DNA of 64,000 nt from Paracoccaceae bacterium (GTDB lineage Bacteria > Pseudomonadota > Alphaproteobacteria > Rhodobacterales > Rhodobacteraceae). The notes under the pieces are model-generated. The model did not search any database. It was given only the letters and a program-made list of their open reading frames with translations, and was not told the DNA's origin. The stretch is from contig JALHOL010000008.1 in the NCBI GenBank assembly GCA_022843025.1, forward strand, positions 62,001-126,000, given 5' to 3'. Positions 8,845 to 17,813 of the stretch are shown in pieces. Made by a program: the position numbers and the translations under genes. The number at the start of each line of letters is the position of its first letter. Position 1 is the stretch's first letter.

Positions 8845-9174
8845 ATGATGAACATCGCAATGGCCAAGGTTGTGGTTGGAATGGTCGGGGCTTCGGGCGC
8901 TGTTGGGCCGGCGCGCGAGGCCGATGATGCCGAACTGGCGCAGGCCGGGTTGGCAGGGGCGGGCGCTTGGTCGCCGATGGGTTGGGTTCGGGGGCGGTGG
9001 CAGAGTGTGCGGGGCCATTTTGCCCCGGCCGCGGGCGGACGGGCGGCGGATGTGGCCATCGCGGCGACGGCCATTGCGGTGGCGCAGGGTGTGATGCCGC
9101 CGCAGGTGACGCTGACCAAAGGACTGAATGCGGACAGCGCAGCGATCACAGACAGCCGCCCTGCGGTGGGATGA
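8845..9174 (+). CDS. Small hypothetical protein
   Basis: A 109-residue frame that I do not recognise. It is rich in Ala, Gly and Val, with a hydrophobic start and a mid-region Ala-rich stretch, and no clear domain or cysteine. Support is contextual: gggagg stands 8 nt before ATGATG, and the stop overlaps the start of the VWA gene, which would couple translation. No homology argument can be made, and it could be a leader frame for the next gene. Confidence 0.45.
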   Translation: MMNIAMAKVVVGMVGASGAVGPAREADDAELAQAGLAGAGAWSPMGWVRGRWQSVRGHFAPAAGGRAADVAIAATAIAVAQGVMPPQVTLTKGLNADSAAITDSRPAVG

Positions 9175-9962
9175 TGTTTGTCATCGGTTACCCGGGTGCG
9201 GCCCGGCGGACGGGTGCCATGGGGCACCTGCGCGGGATTGGTCTGGCGGGGGCGGTCTGGTTGGCGGTGGCGGCTGGGCCGTCCTTTGCGGCGGAACCTT
9301 TGCCGGATCAGGCGATCTGTGCGGATACGGCGCTGGTTCTGGCGATTGATGGATCGGGCAGCATTGATGATGCGGATTACGCCCTGCAGATGCAGGGCTA
9401 TGCATCGGCCTTTCGCAGCGGTGAGGTGCATCTGGCGCTGCGGATGGCGGGGGTGGTGGATATCGCCGTTGTCTTATGGGGGGATGGCGACATGAGCGCG
9501 CAGATACTTCCCTTTCAGCGCATTGTGGATGCGGCGGGTGCAGAGCGGCTGGCCGTGGAGATGGAGGGGATGACGCGCGAGGTGACGGGCAATACCGGGC
9601 TGGCGCGCGGGATCGAGGTCGCCCTTGATATTCTGTCAGAGCCGGGAGTTTGCGCGTTGCGCAAGATCGTGGATGTCTCTGGCGATGGGCGGCAAATGCA
9701 CATGCGCATGCGTCATCCGGTGGCAACGCTGGCCGAACTGCGCCAGCGGGCCGAGGCGATGGGTGTGACGATCAATGCACTGGCCATTGAAACCGATGAT
9801 GACGGTTTGGCGGAGTATTTCGAAAGCCGGGTGACGGTGGGACTTACGGCCTTTGTCATTCCGATCAGGTCCATGCGGGATTTCGGCGATGCGATCATCG
9901 AAAAGTTGCAGCGAGAGTTGATGGCGACGGGTGACCGGAAGGATGGGTCGCGTCGAATGTAG
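9171..9962 (+). CDS. DUF1194 / von Willebrand factor A domain protein, exported
   Basis: A 263-residue protein with an N-terminal export signal (hydrophobic GIGLAGAVWLAVAAG, then PSFAA) and one VWA-type domain. The MIDAS-like motif DGSGSID is followed by an NTGLARGIEVALD helix and a VDVSGDGR strand, as in DUF1194 proteins of alphaproteobacteria. It probably acts in the periplasm as a metal-dependent protein-binding module; the partner is unknown. The start is ATG 9171 or 9174, overlapping the upstream stop; a later ATG at 9219 would still keep the signal peptide. Confidence 0.8.
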   Translation: MMFVIGYPGAARRTGAMGHLRGIGLAGAVWLAVAAGPSFAAEPLPDQAICADTALVLAIDGSGSIDDADYALQMQGYASAFRSGEVHLALRMAGVVDIAVVLWGDGDMSAQILPFQRIVDAAGAERLAVEMEGMTREVTGNTGLARGIEVALDILSEPGVCALRKIVDVSGDGRQMHMRMRHPVATLAELRQRAEAMGVTINALAIETDDDGLAEYFESRVTVGLTAFVIPIRSMRDFGDAIIEKLQRELMATGDRKDGSRRM

Positions 9963-9984
9963 CGGGGATGATGGATGGGAAAGG

Positions 9985-10013
9985 AAAAAGGGGGCATCGC
10001 AAGCGATGCCCCC
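9985..10013 (-). terminator. Rho-independent terminator for the small secreted protein gene
   Basis: Perfect 11-bp stem (GGGGGCATCGC / GCGATGCCCCC) with a 2-nt loop. On the minus strand it is followed by a run of T residues. A weaker GC hairpin (10093-10117) lies nearer the stop codon. Confidence 0.75.
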
Positions 10014-10128
10014 TGTGGCCGTTCTATGCGTTCTGGATGGAAAGCAGGGGTGCGACATGGTCGCCAAATGGATTGGTGCTGAAAGGGGAAGACGGGGGCG
10101 GCCTGTCGGTGCCCCCGCCTGTGGTGGT

Positions 10129-10293
10129 TCAGTAGAACATTGCCTTACGCTCGACGGTTGCGCAGGTGCCGGGCTGCAGGGCGCAGGCCTTGTCCAGCAT
10201 GGTCGACAGACCGTTGTCGGTGGTGGTGGTGCCTGCCGAAGCGGCGACAGAGCCGAGGGAGAGGAGCAGGGTGACGAGGAGAGTTTTCTTCAT
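10129..10293 (-). CDS. Small secreted protein, function unknown
   Basis: A 54-residue protein with a clear signal peptide (MKKTLLVTLLLSLGSVAASA). That leaves a mature peptide of about 34 residues with two cysteines (CALQPGTC), possibly a disulfide. I do not recognise the family. The start has aaggga 8-10 nt upstream, and a strong terminator follows, so it is probably expressed alone. It is divergent from the large cyclase gene, and an 18-nt palindrome lies between the two starts. Confidence 0.7.
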   Translation of the reverse strand: MKKTLLVTLLLSLGSVAASAGTTTTDNGLSTMLDKACALQPGTCATVERKAMFY

Positions 10294-10382
10294 GTCGCGG
10301 GATTCCCTTGTGCGATGGATCGGTTGACCGTCCGCAGGCCATCTGCGGATGAGGCGAAATTGCCCAAGCCGGGCTTTCCCGT

Positions 10383-10400
10383 CTGTTCCGCAGGGAACAG
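10383..10400. promoter_or_regulatory. Palindrome CTGTTCC-N4-GGAACAG (copy 2)
   Basis: Identical in all 18 positions to the site at 8755-8772, again in a divergent intergenic region (small secreted protein gene on the left, cyclase/AAA gene on the right). The rest of the 290-nt gap shows no gene. Confidence 0.5.
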
Positions 10401-10583
10401 GGGCGCGAAATTGGTGGCAGGGCGACAAGATGCCTGTGGATTTGGCCGGGGCTGCCGATACAGTCTTGAGGCGCTTGCTCGGCCTGGAACGAGAGCATCC
10501 AAGGTTTGCGCTGCGATATCGGTGCCCGTGCGAGTGTGATCCGGCCGCTGTTGCGGCCCCAATCACCGGATGACCGAAATCTG

Positions 10584-13500
10584 ATGGAAGACACGCTTGT
10601 CAGCGCGGATGGAACGGGTGTGGCACGGTCGGGCTGGGTGGCCCCGATCGTGGCCGAGGCCTTTTCTGCCAGTGGCCGGAGCGCGCCGGAAGCAGTGCAG
10701 GTTGAGATTGAGGCGGTGTGTCTGTTTGTCGACGTGGCGGGGTTTTCGCGGCTGACGGCCGATCTGGCAAGCCAGTCCACCCGCAGCGCCGAAGATGTGG
10801 AGCGGCTGATCCGCGCGACATTCGACGGGGTGCTGTCAGCGATAGATGCGCATGGCGGAGCGGTGGCCTGTATCGCGGGCGATGCGATTCTGGCCACATG
10901 GACGGGGGCGGATCGCCGGGACATGGCGCAATCCGCCCGCGCCTGTGCCGAGGCGATTGCGGACAGGCAGGCCGATGCAGCGGGCAGGGGCCGGGAAGAG
11001 GTGTTGCCGATGCGGCTGTGCCTTGATGCCGGGGAGGTGACGGTGGCCTTTGCGGGCGGCATCGGCGGGCGTTGGTTCGGGGTTCTGGGGGGTGGCCCGA
11101 TCCTGCGCCTTGCGCAGATCGCACAGCAGGCAAGGCCCGGGACGCCCTTTGTGACAGCGCAGGCGCAGGCGTGGGGGGCAGGCGTTGCGGGAGCCGCTTT
11201 CAGGGCGGGCGCCATGCGGCGCGTGCGGGAAACACCCACGGCGTTTCTGCCCGAATGGCTGGTTGCGAGGGATGGGGGGATTCAGCCCTGGCTGGCCGAA
11301 TACCGCCGGGCGAGCGCGATCATCATGCGCGCCAGCGCCGACGTGACGCGCGATCCGGCGCTTTTGCAGCGCATCGTTGAGGCGTTTCAGACGGTGGTGG
11401 CCGAGGCTGGCGGGTCTGTGCTGAGCGTGCAGACCGATGACAAGGGCCTGATGCTGGTGGCGGCATGGGGGCTGGCTTTCAAGGCGACAGAGCATGATGC
11501 GGAACGCGCGGTCATGGCGGCGCGCCAGCTGCGGGTGCAATTGCGCGCAGAGCAGGCGGATGTGGCCATCGTGGTGGCCACGGGGGACATGTTCGCAGGC
11601 CAGATCGGCACGGCAGTGTTTCGCCAGTATTCCATCCTGTCGCGGGCGATCAATGCGGCGGCCAATGCGCTGTTGCGGGCCGGGGGCGATGTGCTGTGTG
11701 ACGAGGCAACGACGGAGGCTGCGGCGCGGCGGTTCCAGTTTGCCCCAGTTGCGGCCTTTGTTCCCAAAGGGGAACGCGCTGCATTCCGTTTCTTTCACCC
11801 CGTGACGGAACGTGTCCAGGAAGGGCCGCGACTGCGCCGGATGGTGGGGCGGGCGCGGGAGTTGGACGCCATTCTGGCGATGACCCTGCGCTGTGGCGGG
11901 GCTGGCCCTGCGGGGGTTGTCAGGGTGATCGCCGATGCCGGAATCGGCAAATCGCATATCGCGACCGTGGCCGCCGGGCGCATGGCAGAGGCCGGGGTGA
12001 CGCCGCTGTTCATTGCAGGCGACAGTTTGCGAAACGGGTCGGCTTTTCATGCGTGGCGGCGGTTGGTGGCGGCATCGCTGGGCCTGCCAGAGGCCCCGGA
12101 TGCCGGGGCGGTTATGGCCGCCGTGCGGCGTGTTCTGCCAGAGGACGCGCTTTTGGGCCGTCTGCCGCTGTTGAATGCGGTGCTGCCCGCCGATTTTCCG
12201 GAAACGCCGGAAACGGCGGCGCTGTCGCCCGTGGCGCGCGGTCAGGCGACGCGGGAACTGGCGGCCGAATTCATTTTGCGCGGATTGCCCGATGCGGCCT
12301 GCTGCGTGGTGGTGGAGGATGCGCATTGGCTGGATGCGCCATCATGGCGGCTGATCGTGGATTGTCAGCGCGCAAGGCCGGGGATCGGTGTGCTGATCCT
12401 GACGCGGGCCGTGCCAGAGGATGACCTGCCCGCTGATGCGGTGGCCATGTTGCGGGCCGAGACGGCGCAGACGATCCGGCTGGAGCCGCTGGCGCCGCAG
12501 GAAATCGTGGAAGTGGTCACCGAACATCTGGGGGTGGTCGACCTGCCGGGGGAGATTGCGACAGAGATCTGCGATCTGGCCGAGGGGCATCCGCTTTACG
12601 CCAAGATCGCAGCGGCGCAATTCGTTCAGACGGGGCGGATCGTCGTGTCGATGGGGCATTGCCATGTGCCCAACGTGTCGCGCAGCCGGGATGCGGTGGC
12701 CGTGCAGGGCGGGTTGCGGGGGATGGTGGTCAGCCAGATTTCGCGCCTTGGCCCTGCGGCGCAGGTGGCGATCAAGGCGGCGAGCGTGGAGGGGCGGGTG
12801 TTTGACCGGCAGGTTCTGGCGGCGTTGCTGCCCGAGCTTGGGGGTGAGCTGGATCCTTCGCTGGAGGAACTTTGTACGGCGGGGCTGGTGGACAGGGTGG
12901 ATGAGGGGCGGTTCCGCTTTCACCATGCGACCATTGTGGACGCCGCCTATGATCTGCTTGTGGGTGATGAGCGGCGCCGGTTGCATCGCGGAGTGGCCCA
13001 GCAGATCGAGGCGCGGGGTGGCGGCACGGCGCGCGATGCGCTGCTGGCGCGCCACTGGGACCGGGCGGGGGATGAGGCGCGGGCGATGCAGTATCTGGAT
13101 CAGGCCGCGCGGGCCGCGATCCAGAACCAGGCCAACAGGGAAGCGGTCACGATGTGCAATCGCGCGCTGGCTCTGGCAGGGGGCGATGTGCCGCCGATGC
13201 GCCGTGTCGGATGGCATGCCATCGCGGGTGAGGCGCTGCGGTCGCTGGGCAATTTCCTTGAGGCAGAGCCGCATCTGAAGGCGGTGATGGCAGCAGGTTT
13301 CCGGCGGCCGGCCGAGGGAACGGCGCGGCGCGTGGCGGGGGCATTGGCGGCCTATGCGCGGTTGCAGGCCAGCCGGGGGCAGCCGCGCAGGGCCGAGCCC
13401 GCCAATCGCGAGGCAGTGCTGAAAGCATCGCGGGCGCATCTGACCTTTGGCGAGATCTGTTATGATCGGCAGGATACACCGGGGCTGCTGTATCACGCGC

Positions 13501-14555
13501 TGGTGGGTATGAACCTTGCGCTGCGGGCGGGGGGGACCAGCGCGGAACTGGCGCGCGGCTATGCAGGCACGGCGATGATCGGCATTCACGCAAAGCCGCT
13601 GATCGACGGGGACCGGTTCCGCACGCTGGCCGTGGAGGCCGCGCAGGCGCTGGGCGATGCGGCGACCACCTCATGGGTCTACATGGTGGCGTCGAACTAC
13701 GATTTCGCCTTGGGGCGGTGGGATCTGGCCGAGGAAGAGGCGCAGGTGTCGATCCGCGCGGCCGTTTCAGCGCGCGAGATCAAGGATTGGGAAGTGTCGG
13801 TTTCCACAGTTGGCAACATCCGGCGCTTGCGGGGGCATTTCCGGACTGCGGATGCAGTGGATCAGGAGGTGTTCGAGTCCGGTCGTGATCGGGGGGTGCC
13901 GCAGGTGATGCTCTGGGCGTTGACGGGGCGGCTGAAGAACATGACGGCCTGCAACGAGATTGACGAATGCGACAGGCTGCTGGAGCGGTTGCGTGCGCTG
14001 TATCGCGATGATCTGAACCGGCTGAATGCGGCGGCGAGCAACGAAATTGCGCTGCGGGTGTTTTCCTGTCTGGATCATCTGCGCGGGCAACGCGATGCAG
14101 CGGCGATGACCGATCTGCTGCGCGCGGCAGAGTTGTATGGAGGGCTGCGCGATCCACAGGTCTATATGGTTGACCCCATCGGGTTTATTCTGGACGCGAT
14201 CCGCGCGCTGCTGCGGCGACGCCCGGGGGATGCGAGCCTGACCGGGGTATCAACCTTTTTCGCCAAGAAATCGGCTGCGTTGGCGGGCATTTATCCGGCA
14301 GCACAGGCGCGGCGCGATCTGGCGCGCGGGGACGCGGCGCTGATGCAGGGGCGGGCTGACAGGGCGGCAGAGCACTGGCGGCGGGCCGTCGCGGCGGCGA
14401 TGGCGTTTCAGATGCCCTTTGATGCGGCCATGGCGGAACACAGGCTGGCCCAACTTTCCGTGCTGACGCCGGGTGAGCGGGCCGAACATGCGGCCCGCTG
14501 CGAGGAGCGGCTGGGCGAACTGGGTCTTGTGCAACCCCTGTGCTGGACCTTATGA
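10584..14555 (+). CDS. Class III cyclase - AAA ATPase - TPR protein, soluble adenylyl cyclase-like architecture
   Basis: A 1323-residue protein with two cyclase homology domains (about 40-200 and 243-385), a STAND-type ATPase (about 418-700) and a TPR-like helical C-terminus. This is the order seen in mammalian soluble adenylyl cyclase (ADCY10). The first domain keeps both metal aspartates (Asp50 in FVDVAGFS, Asp100 in AGDAILATW). The second keeps the triphosphate-binding Lys287 and Asn357. By my manual alignment the adenine-contacting Lys is Cys96 and the transition-state Arg is Asn361. Walker A is ADAGIGKS (450-457) and Walker B CVVVEDAH (574-581). It may make a cyclic nucleotide, or be an inactive sensor in which ATPase and TPR dominate. 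The start at 10584 lacks a strong RBS. Confidence 0.8.
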   Translation: MEDTLVSADGTGVARSGWVAPIVAEAFSASGRSAPEAVQVEIEAVCLFVDVAGFSRLTADLASQSTRSAEDVERLIRATFDGVLSAIDAHGGAVACIAGDAILATWTGADRRDMAQSARACAEAIADRQADAAGRGREEVLPMRLCLDAGEVTVAFAGGIGGRWFGVLGGGPILRLAQIAQQARPGTPFVTAQAQAWGAGVAGAAFRAGAMRRVRETPTAFLPEWLVARDGGIQPWLAEYRRASAIIMRASADVTRDPALLQRIVEAFQTVVAEAGGSVLSVQTDDKGLMLVAAWGLAFKATEHDAERAVMAARQLRVQLRAEQADVAIVVATGDMFAGQIGTAVFRQYSILSRAINAAANALLRAGGDVLCDEATTEAAARRFQFAPVAAFVPKGERAAFRFFHPVTERVQEGPRLRRMVGRARELDAILAMTLRCGGAGPAGVVRVIADAGIGKSHIATVAAGRMAEAGVTPLFIAGDSLRNGSAFHAWRRLVAASLGLPEAPDAGAVMAAVRRVLPEDALLGRLPLLNAVLPADFPETPETAALSPVARGQATRELAAEFILRGLPDAACCVVVEDAHWLDAPSWRLIVDCQRARPGIGVLILTRAVPEDDLPADAVAMLRAETAQTIRLEPLAPQEIVEVVTEHLGVVDLPGEIATEICDLAEGHPLYAKIAAAQFVQTGRIVVSMGHCHVPNVSRSRDAVAVQGGLRGMVVSQISRLGPAAQVAIKAASVEGRVFDRQVLAALLPELGGELDPSLEELCTAGLVDRVDEGRFRFHHATIVDAAYDLLVGDERRRLHRGVAQQIEARGGGTARDALLARHWDRAGDEARAMQYLDQAARAAIQNQANREAVTMCNRALALAGGDVPPMRRVGWHAIAGEALRSLGNFLEAEPHLKAVMAAGFRRPAEGTARRVAGALAAYARLQASRGQPRRAEPANREAVLKASRAHLTFGEICYDRQDTPGLLYHALVGMNLALRAGGTSAELARGYAGTAMIGIHAKPLIDGDRFRTLAVEAAQALGDAATTSWVYMVASNYDFALGRWDLAEEEAQVSIRAAVSAREIKDWEVSVSTVGNIRRLRGHFRTADAVDQEVFESGRDRGVPQVMLWALTGRLKNMTACNEIDECDRLLERLRALYRDDLNRLNAAASNEIALRVFSCLDHLRGQRDAAAMTDLLRAAELYGGLRDPQVYMVDPIGFILDAIRALLRRRPGDASLTGVSTFFAKKSAALAGIYPAAQARRDLARGDAALMQGRADRAAEHWRRAVAAAMAFQMPFDAAMAEHRLAQLSVLTPGERAEHAARCEERLGELGLVQPLCWTL

Positions 14556-14564
14556 CGCCCGACG

Positions 14565-16961
14565 TCAGGCAAGCGTCGTGCTGTCGGTCACGATGCTGAG
14601 GGAATCCAGCGTCAGGTCGTTCTCGTTCGAGAAGCGGAACACCATCACCAGTGGCTGCTGGAAGGTCTTGCCGGACCCGATCCCCTGACCCTGCACGATC
14701 CAAGTCATGACTGTTGATCGGTTGGAAATGTCGGTGATGCAGCTTTGCGATGACCATTGGGTCATGAAGTTCGGGCGTCTGATCAGGTTGGATACCTCGC
14801 CCAGCCCGGCAAGGCCAAAGTAGGGGCCTTTGGGGAAGCCGCTGCCGCCCGGTCCGGTTATCACCGTCCGGGCGCAGCACGGATCGGTGACGGGGGTTCC
14901 GTTTTGCAGGGCGGCAGAAAGGGCTTTGGCAAATGTTGTCGCCTCTTGCGTGAGTTCCGATTGGATCGTGGGATCGAATGGGGTGCCAAAGATGATCCGG
15001 TCGATTTCATCGGTATCCATCACCAGCCAGTCCCGCGCGATCAGGGCGGCGGGCTGGGCGGGATCGGTGAATTCGAACACCATGCGGGCCTTGACCCCGT
15101 AGAAGGGCAATTGGGTGCTGTTGGCGACGCCATCTACGGTAAACTCGGCATAGGCCATGTTGTGGGCCGCATCGACCGAGATGCAATCGACGTTCAGCCG
15201 CGAGATGGTGATGAAAAACCCAAGCCGGGCATAGAAGGCGACGGTGCCCTCGCGCCCGATGTAATGATCGGCGGGAAGGGCCTTGCCGCCGGGGCCGGTG
15301 AAATCGCAATGCTCGTCAAGGGCGGGCCATTCCATCATCGGGTTCTGAAGGCTGATGGCCTGCATGATGACCTTGACCGCATCGCGCATGGCGATTTCGC
15401 GCAGGAAGGTATCCCGCGACCAGGTGATCTGGCTGTCGAGCGCCTGCATGATGTCGGCAGCGACTTCCAGTCCCGACCAGACCGCGCCCGACATGTAGCC
15501 ATTGGCGATGGAGGCGGTTTCCGTCGAGGCGAAATGCACGCGGTCGAAGGGTCCCGCGCCGGGTGTGCGCAGCAAAAGCCCGCTGAGCGCGGGAAGGAAG
15601 GTCTTGGGCGGGAAATGGCCCGCGGGGCAGCCTTGAGAATAGGTTTCGCCGGTCCAGTCCATTTCGCGGTAGACGGGGTTGTTGGCCTTGACCGCTGCGG
15701 GGCCGAAACACTTGCTGATTGTATTAATGACGATCTGTTCGCGGTCCTGAAAGGTGCCTTTGCGGTAATCCTCGGCTTCTTTGCCCACGATGAACGCCAT
15801 CAGCGCGGGAATGCCTTCGGCCGAGGTATTGTCCATGATCCAACAGACCGGCCGATCCGCCAGCAGCACATCACCCGACAGGCCGTATTTCGAGATGTTG
15901 TCGAAGGGCAGGCCATTGGCGGTGCCGGAGGTGTAGGTGGTGGTGTCGTTGCGCCAGAAGGGCGTGTCGAACAGGACATAGGCCATGATCATGGTCGAGT
16001 TCTGCATCGTCGTCGCGGCAAGGGTGCGGGCGGGCGGCAAGGGCGGGATGAATTTCACCGATTGCAGCAGGCGCGGGGCGAGGGCGACGAGCGCCTTGCG
16101 GCCGACATACATTCCTCTTCCGGTGACGACCTCGACCTGGTCCCTGTCGGGCGACTGGACGATGTCCGTGACCGGCGCGCCCGTGATGATGGCACCGGGT
16201 TGCATCCCGTTGATCCGGTCGGCAAGGGCGAGCGCGATGGATTGCGCGCCTTTCTTCAGCCGATAGCCTTGCGCGCCCTGAACAGGCCAGCGGATCGACT
16301 GGAACCGGACCAGCCCGCCATTCGATTTCAGATAGAACAGGAACCAGAGCATCGAGATGTCTTCGGGTTCGCAGGAAAACCCGACGCGGCAAAGCATCCG
16401 CAGCTGCGATTTGAACGAGTCGGTCAGCGGCCCCCAATCGGGCAGGTCATAGGTTGTCACCCAATCCCAGACTGACATCTGATCGAGGATTTCCGCATTC
16501 GGCGTCAGATCGACGGAATCGAGCCTGACGCTGTCTGCGATGCCCAGCAGATAGGACAGCGCGGCCAGCGAAGAGGGTTCGGGTGGAATGGTCGTGCCGA
16601 TATAGGCGGAAATGGTACTGTCCACCCAAAGCAGGTTTGCGCCCAGACCGGCCCAGAATTCCTCGGGCGTGGGCATGGACTGTTCGGGGCCTTCGTATTG
16701 TTCGAACATGTCGAGGTTGAGCGTGTTGATCAGGTCGATCACAGGCTTCTGAAACGGTTCATTGCCCACGAAATGCGCACCGAAATCAAAGGTGCCGGTG
16801 GTACCCTTTTGGGTTTCCGTCACGCTATAGGTGCGCCCGCCGACACGGTCGCGCGCTTCCAGCACCAGCACCCTTTTGCCGGCGTGCAAGAGCGTGTCGG
16901 CGGCCACCAGGCCCGTCAGGCCAGCCCCTACGATGATGACGTCATATGGGTTATGCTCCAT
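14565..16961 (-). CDS. Flavin amine oxidase with C-terminal SnoaL-like extension
   Basis: A 798-residue protein. Residues 5-520 form a monoamine-oxidase-type flavoprotein: GAGLTGLVAADTLL, EARDRVGGRTY, and a C-terminal FAD segment HFASTETASIANGYMSGA. Cys445 in YSQGCPAGHFPP aligns with the cysteine that binds FAD covalently in mammalian MAO. Residues from about 530 resemble an NTF2/SnoaL-like domain (YIGREGTVAFYARLG), and the final 100 residues may be a further similar unit. The amine substrate is unknown. The ATG at 16961 has gggag 9 nt upstream; a TTG at 16985 is less likely. It ends 9 nt from the convergent cyclase gene, and a Crp-type regulator gene lies just upstream on the same strand. 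Confidence 0.8.
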   Translation of the reverse strand: MEHNPYDVIIVGAGLTGLVAADTLLHAGKRVLVLEARDRVGGRTYSVTETQKGTTGTFDFGAHFVGNEPFQKPVIDLINTLNLDMFEQYEGPEQSMPTPEEFWAGLGANLLWVDSTISAYIGTTIPPEPSSLAALSYLLGIADSVRLDSVDLTPNAEILDQMSVWDWVTTYDLPDWGPLTDSFKSQLRMLCRVGFSCEPEDISMLWFLFYLKSNGGLVRFQSIRWPVQGAQGYRLKKGAQSIALALADRINGMQPGAIITGAPVTDIVQSPDRDQVEVVTGRGMYVGRKALVALAPRLLQSVKFIPPLPPARTLAATTMQNSTMIMAYVLFDTPFWRNDTTTYTSGTANGLPFDNISKYGLSGDVLLADRPVCWIMDNTSAEGIPALMAFIVGKEAEDYRKGTFQDREQIVINTISKCFGPAAVKANNPVYREMDWTGETYSQGCPAGHFPPKTFLPALSGLLLRTPGAGPFDRVHFASTETASIANGYMSGAVWSGLEVAADIMQALDSQITWSRDTFLREIAMRDAVKVIMQAISLQNPMMEWPALDEHCDFTGPGGKALPADHYIGREGTVAFYARLGFFITISRLNVDCISVDAAHNMAYAEFTVDGVANSTQLPFYGVKARMVFEFTDPAQPAALIARDWLVMDTDEIDRIIFGTPFDPTIQSELTQEATTFAKALSAALQNGTPVTDPCCARTVITGPGGSGFPKGPYFGLAGLGEVSNLIRRPNFMTQWSSQSCITDISNRSTVMTWIVQGQGIGSGKTFQQPLVMVFRFSNENDLTLDSLSIVTDSTTLA

Positions 16962-17078
16962 TCCGAAATGCTCCCTTTGGTTCAAATGATGGTCTGACGC
17001 ATCAGTCTTGTTTTGGTCCGCGCCTCTGGTGCTGTGGCTGGGCGAGGGCGGATTGGGGAAGGTCGTTCTGGGGCGGGG

Positions 17079-17813
17079 TCAATCCGCACCCATGTCATAG
17101 GCGTCGATGTAGTTTTCCAGCGCCAAGCGCGCGCAGAGGATCTGGTTGCCCTGACGCACGAGGATGCCGTCGCTGAGAAACGACTGGATGACCTGATTCA
17201 CCTTGGGGCGGCTTGCGCCCACGATTAGCGCAAGTTCCCCCTGATTGAGGCCCCAGCGCACCGGGACAAGCGCCTGCCCTTCGGCACCGGGCGTTTCGCG
17301 CAGGCTGAGTTGCAGGAAGCGCGCGACGCGCATCTGCAGATCATAAAGCGCGATGGATTCCATCTGGAAATTTGTGCTGCGCAACAGCCCGCATAGGTGC
17401 CGGGCCAGTGCAAGGCCAAGGGTTGGATGCGCCTCTGCCACGCGCAGAAAGGCCTGCCGTTCGAGGACTATGCCCCGCACCTCGGTCACCGCGATGGCAT
17501 CGGCCGAGCGGGGTTCGCCGTCGATCAGGGCAAATTCGCCGATCACTTCGCCCGGGCCCAGATGTTTCAGGACCAGTTCCCGCCCCCGCGCAGTGGACAG
17601 CGCCAGACGGACCCGACCGGACAGGATGGCCACCAGAAAAGTATCCGTATCGCCGCGCTGAAATATGGTCTTTCCTTCGGCCCAGGTGCGGCTGCGCGCC
17701 ATTTCGGCAAGGGCGGACAGGCTGGCCTCATCAGCGCCGGAAAGCACCGGCGACTGGCGCAGCAGGTCTGCGAGGTCCTGTCCCGCCCGGTCGGATCTGA
17801 GGCCCTGGGTCAC
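17079..17813 (-). CDS. Crp/Fnr-family transcriptional regulator
   Basis: A 244-residue regulator with an N-terminal cyclic-nucleotide-binding beta-roll (about 20-140; GEVIGEFALIDGEPRSADA is the phosphate-binding-cassette region) and a C-terminal winged helix with recognition helix in ASRPKVNQVIQSF. The cassette matches cAMP/cGMP binders of the GEFAL...RSA type. No N-terminal cysteine cluster is present, so it is not an Fnr-type oxygen sensor. The start is GTG with a weak RBS. It precedes the amine oxidase gene on the same strand by about 118 nt. A class III cyclase homologue is encoded 2.5 kb away, so a cAMP link is possible but unproven. Confidence 0.85.
   Translation of the reverse strand: MTQGLRSDRAGQDLADLLRQSPVLSGADEASLSALAEMARSRTWAEGKTIFQRGDTDTFLVAILSGRVRLALSTARGRELVLKHLGPGEVIGEFALIDGEPRSADAIAVTEVRGIVLERQAFLRVAEAHPTLGLALARHLCGLLRSTNFQMESIALYDLQMRVARFLQLSLRETPGAEGQALVPVRWGLNQGELALIVGASRPKVNQVIQSFLSDGILVRQGNQILCARLALENYIDAYDMGAD

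Noticed and set aside
12342-13589. 415-codon minus-strand frame inside the cyclase gene
   Set aside because: Arg/His/Pro-rich antisense artefact. The plus strand carries a continuous 1323-codon gene with ordered domains.
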